From Chloroflexota bacterium (lineage in GTDB: Bacteria; Chloroflexota; Dehalococcoidia; Lucifugimonadales; Lucifugimonadaceae): 64,000 nt of DNA. Where the stretch lies: the NCBI GenBank assembly GCA_029262735.1, contig JAJCYY010000018.1, positions 1 through 64,000 of the forward strand. Direction: 5' to 3'. Within the stretch, counting starts at the first letter, position 1. Every line of letters starts with the position of its first letter. A model generated the notes under the pieces. The model saw only the letters and a program-made list of their open reading frames with translations. It searched no databases and was not told the DNA's origin. The position numbers and the translations under genes are program-made. This document shows, piece after piece, positions 1-8,716 of this stretch.

Positions 1-840
1 AACCTGTTCCAGACGGACGTCGGTGTGGCTACCAGAGAGGCTGCCCGTTTCCGAGCCGCTGGCGGGGGCACGCTCGTCGATGTCACCAGCATCGGCATCG
101 ATCGCAATCCTGAGGCACTTTCGGCAATAAGCCAGGCCACCGGAATCCATGTAGTCATGGGCGCGGGATATTACGTCGGCCCCTCTCTTCCTGACGATTT
201 CTCTACCAGGTCTGTAGACATCATTACCGAGGAGATCGTTCGGGACATTGAGAAAGGTGTCGGCAACACCGGCATTCGAAGCGGGATCATCGGTGAAGTC
301 GGCTGCTCGTGGCCGTGGACCGATGACGAGAAGAAGTCCGTGGCAGCAGCCGTCGCTGCGCAGCGAGAAACGGGTGCGCCTCTTCTGATACATCCCGGCC
401 GCGATCAGAAAGCTCCGCTGGAGATCGTGAACTTCATCGAACGGAACTGCGGTGATGTGAGCCGAACCGTGATGTCACACGTTGACATCCGGGTTTACGA
501 CCGCGAGATTCTGCGTGAACTGGCGGCGACTGGAATCTATATCGAGTACGACACATTCGGCCTGGAGTCGCCGTTCCCCCCGCATGCCCCCGATACTTTC
601 ATGCCGTCCGACTACCAGCGCATCGAGCAGTTGAGCGGTCTGATTGATGATGGGTATCTGAACCAGATCGTGCTGGCGCATGACAACTGCACCAAGCACC
701 GGCTACGGGAGTTCGGGGGTCACGGTTTCGACCACATTCCAACAACGGTGACCGGCTGGATGCGCAAACAGGGCATGAGCCAGGCTCAGATCGACCTAAT
801 GCTGATCGACAATCCGAGGCGGGTTCTGACTTTCAAATAA
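1..840 (+). CDS. Phosphotriesterase-family metal-dependent hydrolase (5' end outside window)
   Basis: The reading frame is already open at base 1, so the true start and the N-terminal HxH metal motif lie upstream of the window. What remains is the bulk of a TIM-barrel amidohydrolase of the phosphotriesterase-like (PTE) family. Visible family features are the early AGGGTLVDVT strand, the IGEVG segment where many PTE-like proteins carry Glu as the bridging ligand in place of carboxylated Lys, then HPGR and SHVD, each supplying a metal-binding His, and LAHDN near the C-terminus with the metal-binding Asp. Family members hydrolyse phosphotriesters, lactones or other esters in the cytoplasm; the substrate cannot be read here. 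It ends 24 bp before the convergent aldolase gene. Family assignment is firm, substrate unknown. Confidence 0.85.
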   Translation, partial: NLFQTDVGVATREAARFRAAGGGTLVDVTSIGIDRNPEALSAISQATGIHVVMGAGYYVGPSLPDDFSTRSVDIITEEIVRDIEKGVGNTGIRSGIIGEVGCSWPWTDDEKKSVAAAVAAQRETGAPLLIHPGRDQKAPLEIVNFIERNCGDVSRTVMSHVDIRVYDREILRELAATGIYIEYDTFGLESPFPPHAPDTFMPSDYQRIEQLSGLIDDGYLNQIVLAHDNCTKHRLREFGGHGFDHIPTTVTGWMRKQGMSQAQIDLMLIDNPRRVLTFK

Positions 841-864
841 CCTCAGACGGTCTGTCCTGAACGC

Positions 865-1656
865 CTAACGGTATGGCGCCAGTGCACGCTCTGCAGCCCC
901 CTTAAGCAGCTGGTACTCGGTCTCCCGCGTCGGACCGAAGATCTGGATGCCGCGCTCCTGCTGTCTCTCATACTCCTCGGGGTCAGATGGAAACTCCGCC
1001 GGTTCGGCCGCAATGCCGCGTGCGAGCGCCAGTTCGATTACCCTTTCCATAGCGGCCAGCACCTCCGGATGCTGCCATCCTCCGTGGTGTCCCATGCTCG
1101 CCGCAAGATCGCCGGGACCGAACACGACTCCATCCACCCAATCGTTCGCCAGTAGCTGCTCTGCGTTCTCGACACCTTTCCGAGATTCGATCTTGAGCGT
1201 CAGCATGGTTGCCTGATTGGCCTCACGACAATACTGCTCGGCGTCCGGGTTCTGGTAATCGACATTCGCTCCCATTGCCAACGCCCGTTCACCATCGGGC
1301 GGGTACTTCATCCAGCGCACGAGGTCATCGACCTGGTCGGTCGTCTCTGCGTGGCAGAGATTGATCCCGAGCGCGCCCGCGTCCAGTAGGCGCGAGACCA
1401 GCATGCGATCGGTGGTCGGCACCGTGATCAACGGGCTCAAGCCGTTGTCGCGCGCGCTAATGATGAAGTTCGTGAGCGCGTACGGGTCGTGCAGAACGTG
1501 TTCGGTCTCGATCATCAGAATATCGTAACCGGTCTGCTTCACGATCTTGATAATCGAAGGTCTGAGCGACTCGAAGACGTTAAAGACGAGGACAGGCTCA
1601 CCTGCTTCGATTTTGCGTTTGGCCGGATTGCTGATGATTGCTGGCAAGTCACTCAT
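865..1656 (-). CDS. HpcH/HpaI aldolase/citrate lyase family protein
   Basis: This is a 263-residue class II aldolase-like protein of the HpcH/HpaI family, whose members cleave or form 2-keto-3-deoxy acids with a divalent metal and pyruvate. Family landmarks are MIETEH near residue 45, LDAGALGI, the YPPDGERALA loop, the LKIESRKGVENAEQ segment with the conserved Glu, and VVFGPGDLAASMG near the C-terminus. I chose the ATG at 1656 (MSDLPAI) because the family normally begins just before this point. The frame stays open to 1908, and an ATG at 1680 is an alternative, but the upstream residues are Arg/Ser/Cys-rich and unlike the family. It converges on the phosphotriesterase-like gene and diverges from the dehydrogenase at 2003, which suggests a small catabolic cluster. 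The exact substrate is not known. Confidence 0.85.
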   Translation of the reverse strand: MSDLPAIISNPAKRKIEAGEPVLVFNVFESLRPSIIKIVKQTGYDILMIETEHVLHDPYALTNFIISARDNGLSPLITVPTTDRMLVSRLLDAGALGINLCHAETTDQVDDLVRWMKYPPDGERALAMGANVDYQNPDAEQYCREANQATMLTLKIESRKGVENAEQLLANDWVDGVVFGPGDLAASMGHHGGWQHPEVLAAMERVIELALARGIAAEPAEFPSDPEEYERQQERGIQIFGPTRETEYQLLKGAAERALAPYR

Positions 1657-2002
1657 GTTTTGTCTCAGATCCCACTTCATGGCGGCCGGCGTTACGCGCA
1701 CGGCTCCGTATAGCGGCAGCATAACACTGGTCGTTGAACGCGCAAACGGATGCAGACCAATGGTGACTGATTCTCTAACGAATACTGGCCGACTAGAAGA
1801 TATATCTGCACACAGTTCGGCGCATCTGTCCCGACTATGGTCACATGACGTGCAGCCAGTGGTAAGGTATGCCGACCGCTGGGTCCGTGGCGGCCCGCCG
1901 CGCGACACTGCGACGCCGTTTTCCGGGTCGGTCTGATCTGTTCAATCGAACCGTCATACCTCTCAGCGGACAACGCAGTTGTTGATCTTGATAAGGAGAG
2001 CA
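1657..2002. other. Divergent intergenic region
   Basis: This 346-bp stretch separates the aldolase (minus strand) from the dehydrogenase (plus strand), so both promoters should lie here. The only clear signal is AAGGAG at 1993-1998, a good Shine-Dalgarno sequence for the ATG at 2003. I found no convincing paired -35/-10 boxes, no long inverted repeat and no credible coding frame; the open frames crossing it are extensions of the aldolase frame and antisense shadows. Confidence 0.5.
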
Positions 2003-3025
2003 ATGAAGCCAGCACGGGAATACGACATTAGATTCGGAGACGGTATTGTCACGCGCGACTCCAGCACCTGGGGGCGCTATGTTGCCATCTCCACGCCCTC
2101 TGCCTGGAAGGTCGCCGAACCCCTGCTCGATCACCCGCCGGCGGGAGTCGGCATGAACAAGTGGTTAGACCGCTCCCACCTGATCGAGGTCTCCGACTCG
2201 CTGCCCGACGATGCCGAGCTGGTTGTCGGTATCGGAGCGGGAAGGGCGCTCGACCACGCCAAGCTCGTCGCCACCCGCAAGGGATTGCCCCTTGTGCAGG
2301 TGCCGACAGTCGTCTCCACCGGGGCGATCATTCACGGATTCGTTGCAGACTGGGACGGCCGGCTGATCGTTGGCACGCTCGCTGAGATCGACAGCCAGTA
2401 CGTGCTTGTTGACTACGGAATCATCAAACAGGCCCCGTTGCGCCTCAACACCGCGGGCCTGGGAGACGTGCTCTGCGGTTATGCGGGGATCTCCGAGTGG
2501 CGCTACTCTGCCGCGAGGGGAATTACCGACCCGGTCGAACCGGCGGTCATCGACCCCGTGCTGGCGCATTTCGAAGAAATCGTCCAGGGATTTCCGCCGA
2601 CGCTCGAGGCAGACGGCTCGCTTTCTGATGAGTCTGTTCGCCTGATAATGAAGGCGGTGCAGGACCGTGATGACCGCATGCTGCGGGACGAGCGCGCCCC
2701 GAACGCCGACCACTCCTTCTGCTTCGCCATCGAAATGGCGAACGACAAGTACTGGATCCACGGCGAGGCATGCGCGCTGGGCGCCGTCGTAGTCGCGTGG
2801 CACACAGATCAGTCTCCTGACACGCTGATCGGATGGCTGGACCAATGCCGCGTTCAGTTCCGTCCGTCCCAGATGGAGATCTCGAAGGAAGAGATGCGTG
2901 GTGGACTCGAAGAGATAGTTAACTGGATGCAGCGGGGCGGCAACCGTTCGAACTCGATCATGGTCAAGGAGCCGGTTGTCGGAGCCCGATTCGAGGAGTG
3001 CTGGGACTGGTTGCAGACGATTTAA
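2003..3025 (+). CDS. Iron-containing alcohol dehydrogenase family, sn-glycerol-1-phosphate dehydrogenase-like
   Basis: This 340-residue protein resembles the glycerol-1-phosphate dehydrogenase/AraM branch of the Fe-ADH superfamily, which reduces dihydroxyacetone phosphate with NAD(P)H using a bound Zn or Ni ion. Landmarks are the nucleotide-binding VVGIGAGRALDHAK region, VPTVVSTGAIIHGF, AGLGDVLCGYAGISEW (the Asp is the usual first metal ligand) and a HGEACALGAVV segment with a metal-binding His. The start at 2003 follows AAGGAG with good spacing; the frame also extends back to 1979 without a better site. It diverges from the aldolase. In archaea this family makes the lipid backbone G1P; bacterial members have varied roles, so the substrate stays open (glycerol dehydrogenase-like activity is the alternative). 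Confidence 0.75.
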   Translation: MKPAREYDIRFGDGIVTRDSSTWGRYVAISTPSAWKVAEPLLDHPPAGVGMNKWLDRSHLIEVSDSLPDDAELVVGIGAGRALDHAKLVATRKGLPLVQVPTVVSTGAIIHGFVADWDGRLIVGTLAEIDSQYVLVDYGIIKQAPLRLNTAGLGDVLCGYAGISEWRYSAARGITDPVEPAVIDPVLAHFEEIVQGFPPTLEADGSLSDESVRLIMKAVQDRDDRMLRDERAPNADHSFCFAIEMANDKYWIHGEACALGAVVVAWHTDQSPDTLIGWLDQCRVQFRPSQMEISKEEMRGGLEEIVNWMQRGGNRSNSIMVKEPVVGARFEECWDWLQTI

Positions 3026-3298
3026 GCGGGGATCGAGAGCCTGCGCCGTAAGCTTTAGTCAGAGATTGACGGGGCTCTTAGACTAAAATGTTCTGATCGG
3101 AGCGTTCCACTTTGACGTCCCCATCGTCGAGGAGGTGGAATCCCTCTTGGTGACCCCGGAGCTGAATGCCGTAATTGAAGAATCAACAGAAGAAGGCTCT
3201 CTTCAACAACAAGCTCCCTGTTCCCGAGTGATTCTTTCTCAGTGCCTGACGGTTGACCAGCGATCTTCAGGAAGTGTCTGCGTAGGGTGGCATGATCG

Positions 3299-4270
3299 GT
3301 GACAAACGGCGCTTACATTGCCCAACGTGTGCAGTTCAGAAGCGGGCCGATAACACTCGCTGGATCTCTGTATAAGCCACGTACCCGACCTCCGTGGCCA
3401 GCGATCGTGTTTGTGCATGGATCAGGCCCCACATCAAGAGACGGGTACGGTTATTTGCCCGCTCTATGGGAGGAATTCGCGAACAGGGGAGTGGCGTCGC
3501 TTTCGTGGGACAAACCGGGAGTGGGGGAATCCAGCGGAAACTGGAAGCACCAGTCTAACCATGACCGTGCTCTTGAATGCTCTACCGCAATCAAATTTCT
3601 CAGGGAGCAAGATGAGATACGAGCGGATCAAATCGGGATCTGGGGTATAAGTCAGGCTGGCTGGGTCGTCCCGAAAGTCTTCTCCATGTTGTCCTCTATG
3701 AGCTTCTTGATCGTCGTGTCCGTCCCACATAGCACCGGGGCGGATCAGGAGATCTATCGGGTCTCTCAGGCGTTGCCCGCTGATGGGTACTCCTCACAGG
3801 ATGTAACAGAGGCGTTGCGATTCACCAGGAAACGGCTAAACCTCATACGGAACGGAGCACCATTCGAAGCAATTGCAGAGTTGCAGGCAGAGATCGCCCA
3901 CGTGACGTGGGCCAGTGACGTTGGGATCTTGGATCAGGAGGGTTGCCAGTTCCTTACCGCCAACGCATTTGAGACACCGGTCGACGATATCAAGAGCGTA
4001 CAGTGTCCAACTCTCGCGGTCTTCGGGGCTAGAGACCTGATAATTGATTGGCGAAGCAGCGTCTCTCTATATCAGCATTCGTTGAAGGCGGCAGGAAACA
4101 ACGACCTGACCGTGAAGGTGTTTCCATCAGCGGATCACGCTTTATTCTCGACGAAAACTGGCGGATTCAGAGAACTCCAAAAGTCGTTTTCCTTAGACGA
4201 CAAGCCCTATGCGCCTGGGTATTTGGCCACGATGGCCGACTGGTTGTCCGGAATTTGCAGCAACACATGA
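3299..4270 (+). CDS. Alpha/beta hydrolase
   Basis: This 323-residue serine hydrolase has the alpha/beta fold of the dienelactone hydrolase/peptidase-like group. It shows the oxyanion strand FVHGSGP, the segment SWDKPGVGESSG, the nucleophile elbow GISQAG (GxSxG), the acid region FGARDLIIDW and the catalytic His in SADHALF. There is no signal peptide, so a cytoplasmic esterase is most likely. The GTG at 3299 is used; AGGGTGG lies about 8 bases upstream. Base composition is visibly less GC-rich than in neighbouring genes, a hint of more recent acquisition. It converges on the oppC gene. Substrate unknown. Confidence 0.85.
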   Translation: MTNGAYIAQRVQFRSGPITLAGSLYKPRTRPPWPAIVFVHGSGPTSRDGYGYLPALWEEFANRGVASLSWDKPGVGESSGNWKHQSNHDRALECSTAIKFLREQDEIRADQIGIWGISQAGWVVPKVFSMLSSMSFLIVVSVPHSTGADQEIYRVSQALPADGYSSQDVTEALRFTRKRLNLIRNGAPFEAIAELQAEIAHVTWASDVGILDQEGCQFLTANAFETPVDDIKSVQCPTLAVFGARDLIIDWRSSVSLYQHSLKAAGNNDLTVKVFPSADHALFSTKTGGFRELQKSFSLDDKPYAPGYLATMADWLSGICSNT

Positions 4271-4447
4271 TGAAGAGGATTGTGAACGACCGTGCTGCAG
4301 GTTACGGGATGGGAGCTGGTAACCACCGGTCATCGGCAATTCGCTCGGTCCGGGCCGGTTGGCAACATTTCGCAGCCGAGGTCAGTTTCCGGAACTTCTC
4401 GCGCCAAACGGAGCCCTCGGTGCATTCGCGGCGTTGCAAATGTTGCC

Positions 4448-5365
4448 CTACAACTGACGCAAGGTCGGATCGTAGTGGTCTCTCATCCAGTCGCCCAGGA
4501 AGTTTCCCGACATAACTACCAGCGCGATGGCAAGGCCGGGAAAGAAAGATGTCCACCATGACGTCCCCACGTACTGGCGTTCATCTCCAACCATCTTCCC
4601 CCAGGACGGTTCGGGCGGCGGGATACCCGCACCCAGGAAGCTGAGACTCGCCTCGGTAAGAATGATGGTGCCGGTGCCAAGTGTGGCCGTGACGATCACC
4701 ATGTTCATGACACCGGGCAGCAGGTGGCGGAACAGGATGCGCCAATCAGACGCCCCCGCCACCTTGGCCGCATAGATGTAGTCGCGGCTACGCAATGACA
4801 GGGTTTCGGCGCGCACCAGGCGCACGGCTCCGGTCCATGACAACAGGGCGAGTACGCCGATGAGGATCCCCAGCCCTTGTCCAAACGTCAGGATGATGAT
4901 GATGACGATGAGAAGCTGGGGGAGAATGCCCCAGGCATCGACGAGCCTCATAATCAAGTCGTCGAGCAGTCCACCGTAATAACCCGTAACCAGGCCCAGC
5001 ACTGTCCCGACCACCACTCCCGTGCTCACGGACGCAGCGACCACCATAAGCGTGACGCGTGCTCCGCCTATGATTCTGCTGAGGATGTCTCTCCCCAGGG
5101 CATCCGTCCCCAACAGGTTCTCGGTACTTCCTTCGCCGTACCAGAAGGGTGGAATATGGCGGCTTAGCACGTCAGCCCTGATTGGATTGTGGGGCTCCAG
5201 CCAGGGCGCAAAGGCTGCTGCGAAGACCAGGAGAGCCATGATGAAGATGGGTAGAACGGGGTAGCGCCGCATGAAGTCCAGCGCCCCAACCAGAGCGGAA
5301 AAGACGCTCCATCCGACGCCCTTCGTGACTGCCGGGGTAGCTTCTGTCTGGCTCGGAAAGGCGAT
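4448..5365 (-). CDS. Oligopeptide/dipeptide-type ABC transporter permease (OppC/DppC-like)
   Basis: This is an inner-membrane permease of the peptide/nickel ABC importer family. It has a first transmembrane segment followed by FAPWLEPHNP, the OppC_N region LLGTDALGRDILSRIIGGAR, several membrane spans, and the EAA loop YIYAAKVAGASDWRILFRHLLP that docks the ATPase. The start is uncertain. TAGGAG overlapping the oppB stop is an excellent Shine-Dalgarno site, but the codon seven bases later, in frame at 5365, is ATC; the first in-frame ATG is at 5272 and a TTG inside oppB is at 5428. I used 5365 (305 residues, normal family length). No OppD/OppF ATPase gene follows it in the window. Confidence 0.85.
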   Translation of the reverse strand: MAFPSQTEATPAVTKGVGWSVFSALVGALDFMRRYPVLPIFIMALLVFAAAFAPWLEPHNPIRADVLSRHIPPFWYGEGSTENLLGTDALGRDILSRIIGGARVTLMVVAASVSTGVVVGTVLGLVTGYYGGLLDDLIMRLVDAWGILPQLLIVIIIILTFGQGLGILIGVLALLSWTGAVRLVRAETLSLRSRDYIYAAKVAGASDWRILFRHLLPGVMNMVIVTATLGTGTIILTEASLSFLGAGIPPPEPSWGKMVGDERQYVGTSWWTSFFPGLAIALVVMSGNFLGDWMRDHYDPTLRQL

Positions 5366-5375
5366 GGCGCGGCTC

Positions 5376-6314
5376 CTAGCTGTACTTGATGCGAGGGTCC
5401 AGGAATGCGTACACGATGTCCAGCACAAGGATGCCGATCAGGAACAGGCCACCAAATATGATCGTTATCCCGGCGAGCAGCGGAAAGTCCGTTGCCTGCA
5501 AAGCGCCAATTGCCAACCTTCCCAGGCCGGGCCAGGAGAACACGGTTTCCACAATAACCGTGCCGCTCATGAGACCAAACAGGATAAAGACGGACAACGT
5601 GAGCGGAGGAATGATGGCATTTCGGAACGCGTGCTTCCACCACACGGTGTAGCGCCCAACGCCCTTTGCCCGGGCCAGCTTCACGTACTCCGATTCCATG
5701 ACTTCCAGCATGGCGGTCCGCGTAATACGTAAATAGGAGGCCGCCGGAAACCAGGCCAGTGTGACTGTGGGGAGTATGAGGTGCTTGATCGAGATGAAGC
5801 CCTCGCCCTTGGTTCCTGCCGGTAACCATTGAAGGTTTGCAGCGAATAGGAAGATCAGGACAATGCCTATCCAGAAAATTGGCAGGGACTGCCCCAGGAA
5901 CGCAAATCCCCGGGACACGTAGTCCAGCGGCTTGCCCCTGTTCGTCGCAGAAAAAACACCCAGCGGTACCCCGACAACAATCCCAAGCACCCAGGCAGAA
6001 ATCGCCAGTTGCGCAGTGTTCGGAATCCGTTCCCTGATTACCTGAATAACCGGCCGCTGGTGCGCCACGCTCTCGCCGAAGTCGCCCTGGACAAGGTTCG
6101 CCACCCAGTAGCCGAACTGTACGGGCACCGGATCATCAAGGTGAAGTTTTTCACCCAGCCGGTCCCATACTTCCGGGTCGATTCCGACTCCCTCTTGCCC
6201 GATGAACACGTACCGGGGATCGCCCGACGCGCGAGCCAGGAAGAACAGGATCAACATCGCGCCGATAAGAGCGATGAAACCCGTGCCGATGCGCCTGATG
6301 ATTAAACGTGCCAT
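5376..6314 (-). CDS. Oligopeptide/dipeptide-type ABC transporter permease (OppB/DppB-like)
   Basis: This 312-residue inner-membrane permease begins with the family signature MARLIIRRIG followed by a transmembrane helix, then the periplasmic GDPR segment, WVANLVQGDFGES, NTAQLAISAWVLGIVVGVPLG, and the EAA loop YVKLARAKGVGRYTVWWKHAFRNAIIPP. The C-terminal AFLDPRIKYS is typical. Its stop codon lies inside the Shine-Dalgarno sequence of the following oppC gene, implying translational coupling. It lies just downstream of the binding-protein gene, separated by a 107-bp gap that contains a hairpin. Together with that lipoprotein it forms the uptake channel for peptides or related solutes. Confidence 0.93.
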   Translation of the reverse strand: MARLIIRRIGTGFIALIGAMLILFFLARASGDPRYVFIGQEGVGIDPEVWDRLGEKLHLDDPVPVQFGYWVANLVQGDFGESVAHQRPVIQVIRERIPNTAQLAISAWVLGIVVGVPLGVFSATNRGKPLDYVSRGFAFLGQSLPIFWIGIVLIFLFAANLQWLPAGTKGEGFISIKHLILPTVTLAWFPAASYLRITRTAMLEVMESEYVKLARAKGVGRYTVWWKHAFRNAIIPPLTLSVFILFGLMSGTVIVETVFSWPGLGRLAIGALQATDFPLLAGITIIFGGLFLIGILVLDIVYAFLDPRIKYS

Positions 6315-6355
6315 AAATTAGCGTCACATACTGGAATCGAGCACCCCGCTACAGA

Positions 6356-6400
6356 AAAAGGGGCATACCCGAGCATGGTGGGCACAGGTATACCCCTTTT
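6356..6400 (-). terminator. Attenuator-like hairpin between binding-protein and permease genes
   Basis: Two 14-base arms at 6356-6369 and 6387-6400 pair with one mismatch (AAAAGGGGCATACC against GGTATACCCCTTTT) around a 17-base loop. Read on the minus strand the stem ends in a run of five T. It lies between the substrate-binding protein gene and oppB, which point the same way. A partial terminator here would give much more binding protein than permease, as is usual in such operons. The structure is seen; its effect is inferred. Confidence 0.75.
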
Positions 6401-6421
6401 CCTAACGGCATGTCTACGTCA

Positions 6422-8248
6422 CTACTTCAATGTGATGTCCTCAAGCGGGAAGACGTAGTTGGAGATCTGCGTATGGATGGAGGTGCTGGTCAGGTTCCAA
6501 TCCATGCGGTCACCCGCGTAGATGGTGTAGATGGGCCGTTCCCAGACGCCTATCTCCCAGGTCCAGAACTTCTCGTGCTCTGCGAATTCCACCGCCATGG
6601 CGTTTCGCTTGGATATGTCAGGCTCGCTCAACATACCCCCGTAGATGCGCTGGTAGAAAGGGATGCCACCGCTCCACATGATTCCGCCGGCAAACCATGC
6701 CTGTGCTTCTCTTCCCTTCGCGTAGTGGGCAGGCATACCGCCCTGTTCACCGTCGAAAACGAGGTGCTTCAGGGACCGATCGACGAACACCGGTTGCCAG
6801 ACGCTGAAAGGCCCGGTGAAGAACTCGGTGGTTATGCCAAGTTCCTCCTCCCACATGCTGCTAAACGCCTGGTGAATCTCACGGGCCTGATTTCCTACCC
6901 AGAGGCCAACATCGAACCCATCTTCATAACCGGCTTCCTTCATGAGTTGCCTGGCGCCATCCGGGTCGTATGGGATGCACCACTCATCTCTGTGCACAGG
7001 GTCCATTGTGGAGATCGCCCAGTTGCAGGCATTGAACCCGAGGTTGTCGAGCAGACCCTCGACCAGGGCGTCCTGGTTAATGGCCTTCGCCATTGCAAGA
7101 CGCACCTTCCTGGGATTGTTCATCTCATCGCAGAGATCGGCCTCGTTTGGCACCTTCAAGAGAAGTTGGTCCCAATCGCAGCCCGGGGCGAAAGGATCGC
7201 TCACCCACGGCAGCGAGCCGTCGAACCCGGGATTATCCATCGGCTCACCCGTCTTGGGATTGGTCTTCTCCAGGAAGTTCGGAGCGAATGCAACATGCTC
7301 GATAACCGTCTCGAGAAGTCGCTTCACGCCGCCCGCTTCTTCCAGACGAGCGACGTTTGGAAGTGTCACATGCGTGATGTCGGCCTGATCGGCGAGAAAC
7401 ATCGCTATCCGGGAAGCTTCCTCAGGCACAGCCAGGACCCGGACCGTCTGCACATCAGGAGTCTTGCGGTAGTGTTCGACAGCCTCCATTTCGAGGCGGT
7501 CATCCTGCCTCCATTCCATGATCTGGTAAGGACCTGTGCCCACAAAGACGTCCCGCATTCCGTCCGAACCGAACTGGTCGAACACGGCCTTGCTGCTTAT
7601 CCCGTATGCATCCCTGAGGTTTGAGAAAAGCCAGCCCGGCGCCCGGCTGTCGAAAGTGATGATCTCGGTCTCTGCTGTGTATTTGTCGACGACCGTGGTC
7701 GGTCCATAACAGCAGGACATATCACCGGCGACGTCGTGCACGGATTCAGGATTGGTGTTGGAGTTCACTGCGTTCGTGCTGAACGCAACATCCTCTGCCG
7801 TCAACTCACCCCAATCGTCGTGAAACTGGATGCCCTCGCGGATGTGCCAGGTGAATTTGGAAAGGTCGGGAGCCAGGTCCCAGGATTCGGCAACGCCCGG
7901 AGACGCTACTTTGTCGGCACTCCAGTGGACAAGAGTGTCAAATGCGCTGAAGAAGTACTTCTCGTTTGCGCAACCCGGGACACACAGTCCGGGTGTGCCG
8001 ATAGGAACTCCAACCTCTTCCAACGCTGCGACGAGCGTTCCAGAAGGTCCGCCACCTTGCGATGGTGTTTGAGGCACCGTCGTAGATGTCGGCTGTGCGC
8101 CCGTCGATGTAGATGTTGGCTGCACTGTGGCTGTAGCCGTGGCCACATCATCGTCCCCACTGCCGCAGGCAACGGCCCCTGCCAGCATCAGCCCCCCAAG
8201 AAGGAGCGTGACCGTTGTCTTCCTAAACGTCGGCAAGTGGAAACTCAT
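6422..8248 (-). CDS. ABC transporter substrate-binding lipoprotein, SBP family 5 (OppA/DppA-like)
   Basis: This 608-residue extracytoplasmic solute-binding protein has a lipoprotein signal peptide (positively charged start, hydrophobic stretch, lipobox ending at Cys28 in LAGAVACGS). A Thr/Ser/Asp-rich linker of roughly 40 residues follows, then the family-5 fold. Family marks include VAESWDLAPDLSKFTWHIREG, FHDDWGELTAEDVAFS, FVGTGPYQIMEW, KVRLAMAKAINQDALVEGL and the segment around EEELGITTEFF. It would capture peptides or similar solutes outside the membrane and hand them to the two permeases encoded downstream. It diverges from an M81 peptidase gene across a 468-bp gap, which fits a peptide uptake and degradation unit. 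Substrate not readable. Confidence 0.93.
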   Translation of the reverse strand: MSFHLPTFRKTTVTLLLGGLMLAGAVACGSGDDDVATATATVQPTSTSTGAQPTSTTVPQTPSQGGGPSGTLVAALEEVGVPIGTPGLCVPGCANEKYFFSAFDTLVHWSADKVASPGVAESWDLAPDLSKFTWHIREGIQFHDDWGELTAEDVAFSTNAVNSNTNPESVHDVAGDMSCCYGPTTVVDKYTAETEIITFDSRAPGWLFSNLRDAYGISSKAVFDQFGSDGMRDVFVGTGPYQIMEWRQDDRLEMEAVEHYRKTPDVQTVRVLAVPEEASRIAMFLADQADITHVTLPNVARLEEAGGVKRLLETVIEHVAFAPNFLEKTNPKTGEPMDNPGFDGSLPWVSDPFAPGCDWDQLLLKVPNEADLCDEMNNPRKVRLAMAKAINQDALVEGLLDNLGFNACNWAISTMDPVHRDEWCIPYDPDGARQLMKEAGYEDGFDVGLWVGNQAREIHQAFSSMWEEELGITTEFFTGPFSVWQPVFVDRSLKHLVFDGEQGGMPAHYAKGREAQAWFAGGIMWSGGIPFYQRIYGGMLSEPDISKRNAMAVEFAEHEKFWTWEIGVWERPIYTIYAGDRMDWNLTSTSIHTQISNYVFPLEDITLK

Positions 8249-8716
8249 GAGAACCCTCTCCTATGACATCGTGGTGAGACGAGGACTGTTTAGCACAACG
8301 GCATTTCGATGTCAATTTCGGTAGTAGGTCCTTAAGAATTGACGATATCGTTATCCCTGCGCCGCCCAATGGCTGTTTGCCGTCAGAGCCCGGGGGGCAC
8401 GAAATGGGTGTGGAACAAGAGAAGGAAAACCGTCTGCGGTCTCAGCAGAATGGATTCAAAAAAGAGACGCGCTGGTTCTTGGTGCGATACCGCACCAAGA
8501 ACCGGGTTCTGCCGAAGAACGAGACGTGAAAGGTCCTGTCTTCGACGCGTTTCAGAGCACGCCGGTCTGCCCTCGGCCTGATTTCCGGAAGATCACTTAC
8601 ACATGAGCCACGGATGTACCATGAACGACCAATTCGGCCCTTGAGCAAGCGGCAATTCCGCAATCAGCACCAGCCGAGACTATGCAGGTACGCCCTGCCG
8701 AAACTCTGGAGGACAT
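8249..8716. other. Divergent intergenic region between binding protein and M81 peptidase
   Basis: This 468-bp stretch should carry the promoters for the transporter (minus) and the peptidase (plus). It contains a 13-bp perfect hairpin at 8474-8503 that overlaps shorter palindromes to 8520 (listed separately), and GGAGG at 8708-8712, the Shine-Dalgarno site of the peptidase. No reliable gene was found in it; the short open frames present have no family features and no good ribosome binding site. Confidence 0.5.
8474..8520. promoter_or_regulatory. Nested overlapping inverted repeats
   Basis: Two perfect 13-base arms (GGTTCTTGGTGCG at 8474-8486, its complement at 8491-8503) enclose a 4-base loop. 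The right arm also forms part of a second palindrome, AGAACC-G-GGTTCT (8498-8510), which in turn overlaps GTTCT-N5-AGAAC (8506-8520). The GGTTCT/AGAACC hexamer thus recurs four times in 47 bases. There is no T-run after it, so an intrinsic terminator is unlikely; operator or competing RNA hairpins are the options. Structure seen, role inferred. Confidence 0.55.

Noticed and set aside
1657..1908. The long N-terminal extension of the aldolase frame
   Set aside because: It is Cys/Arg/Ser-rich and unlike the family, which begins near the ATG at 1656; the region is needed as promoter for the divergent genes.
6410..7624. A long plus-strand open frame (404 codons) opposite the substrate-binding protein gene
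   Set aside because: It is antisense to a gene with a lipobox and clear SBP-5 motifs, has no family features itself and arises from the base composition of the real gene.
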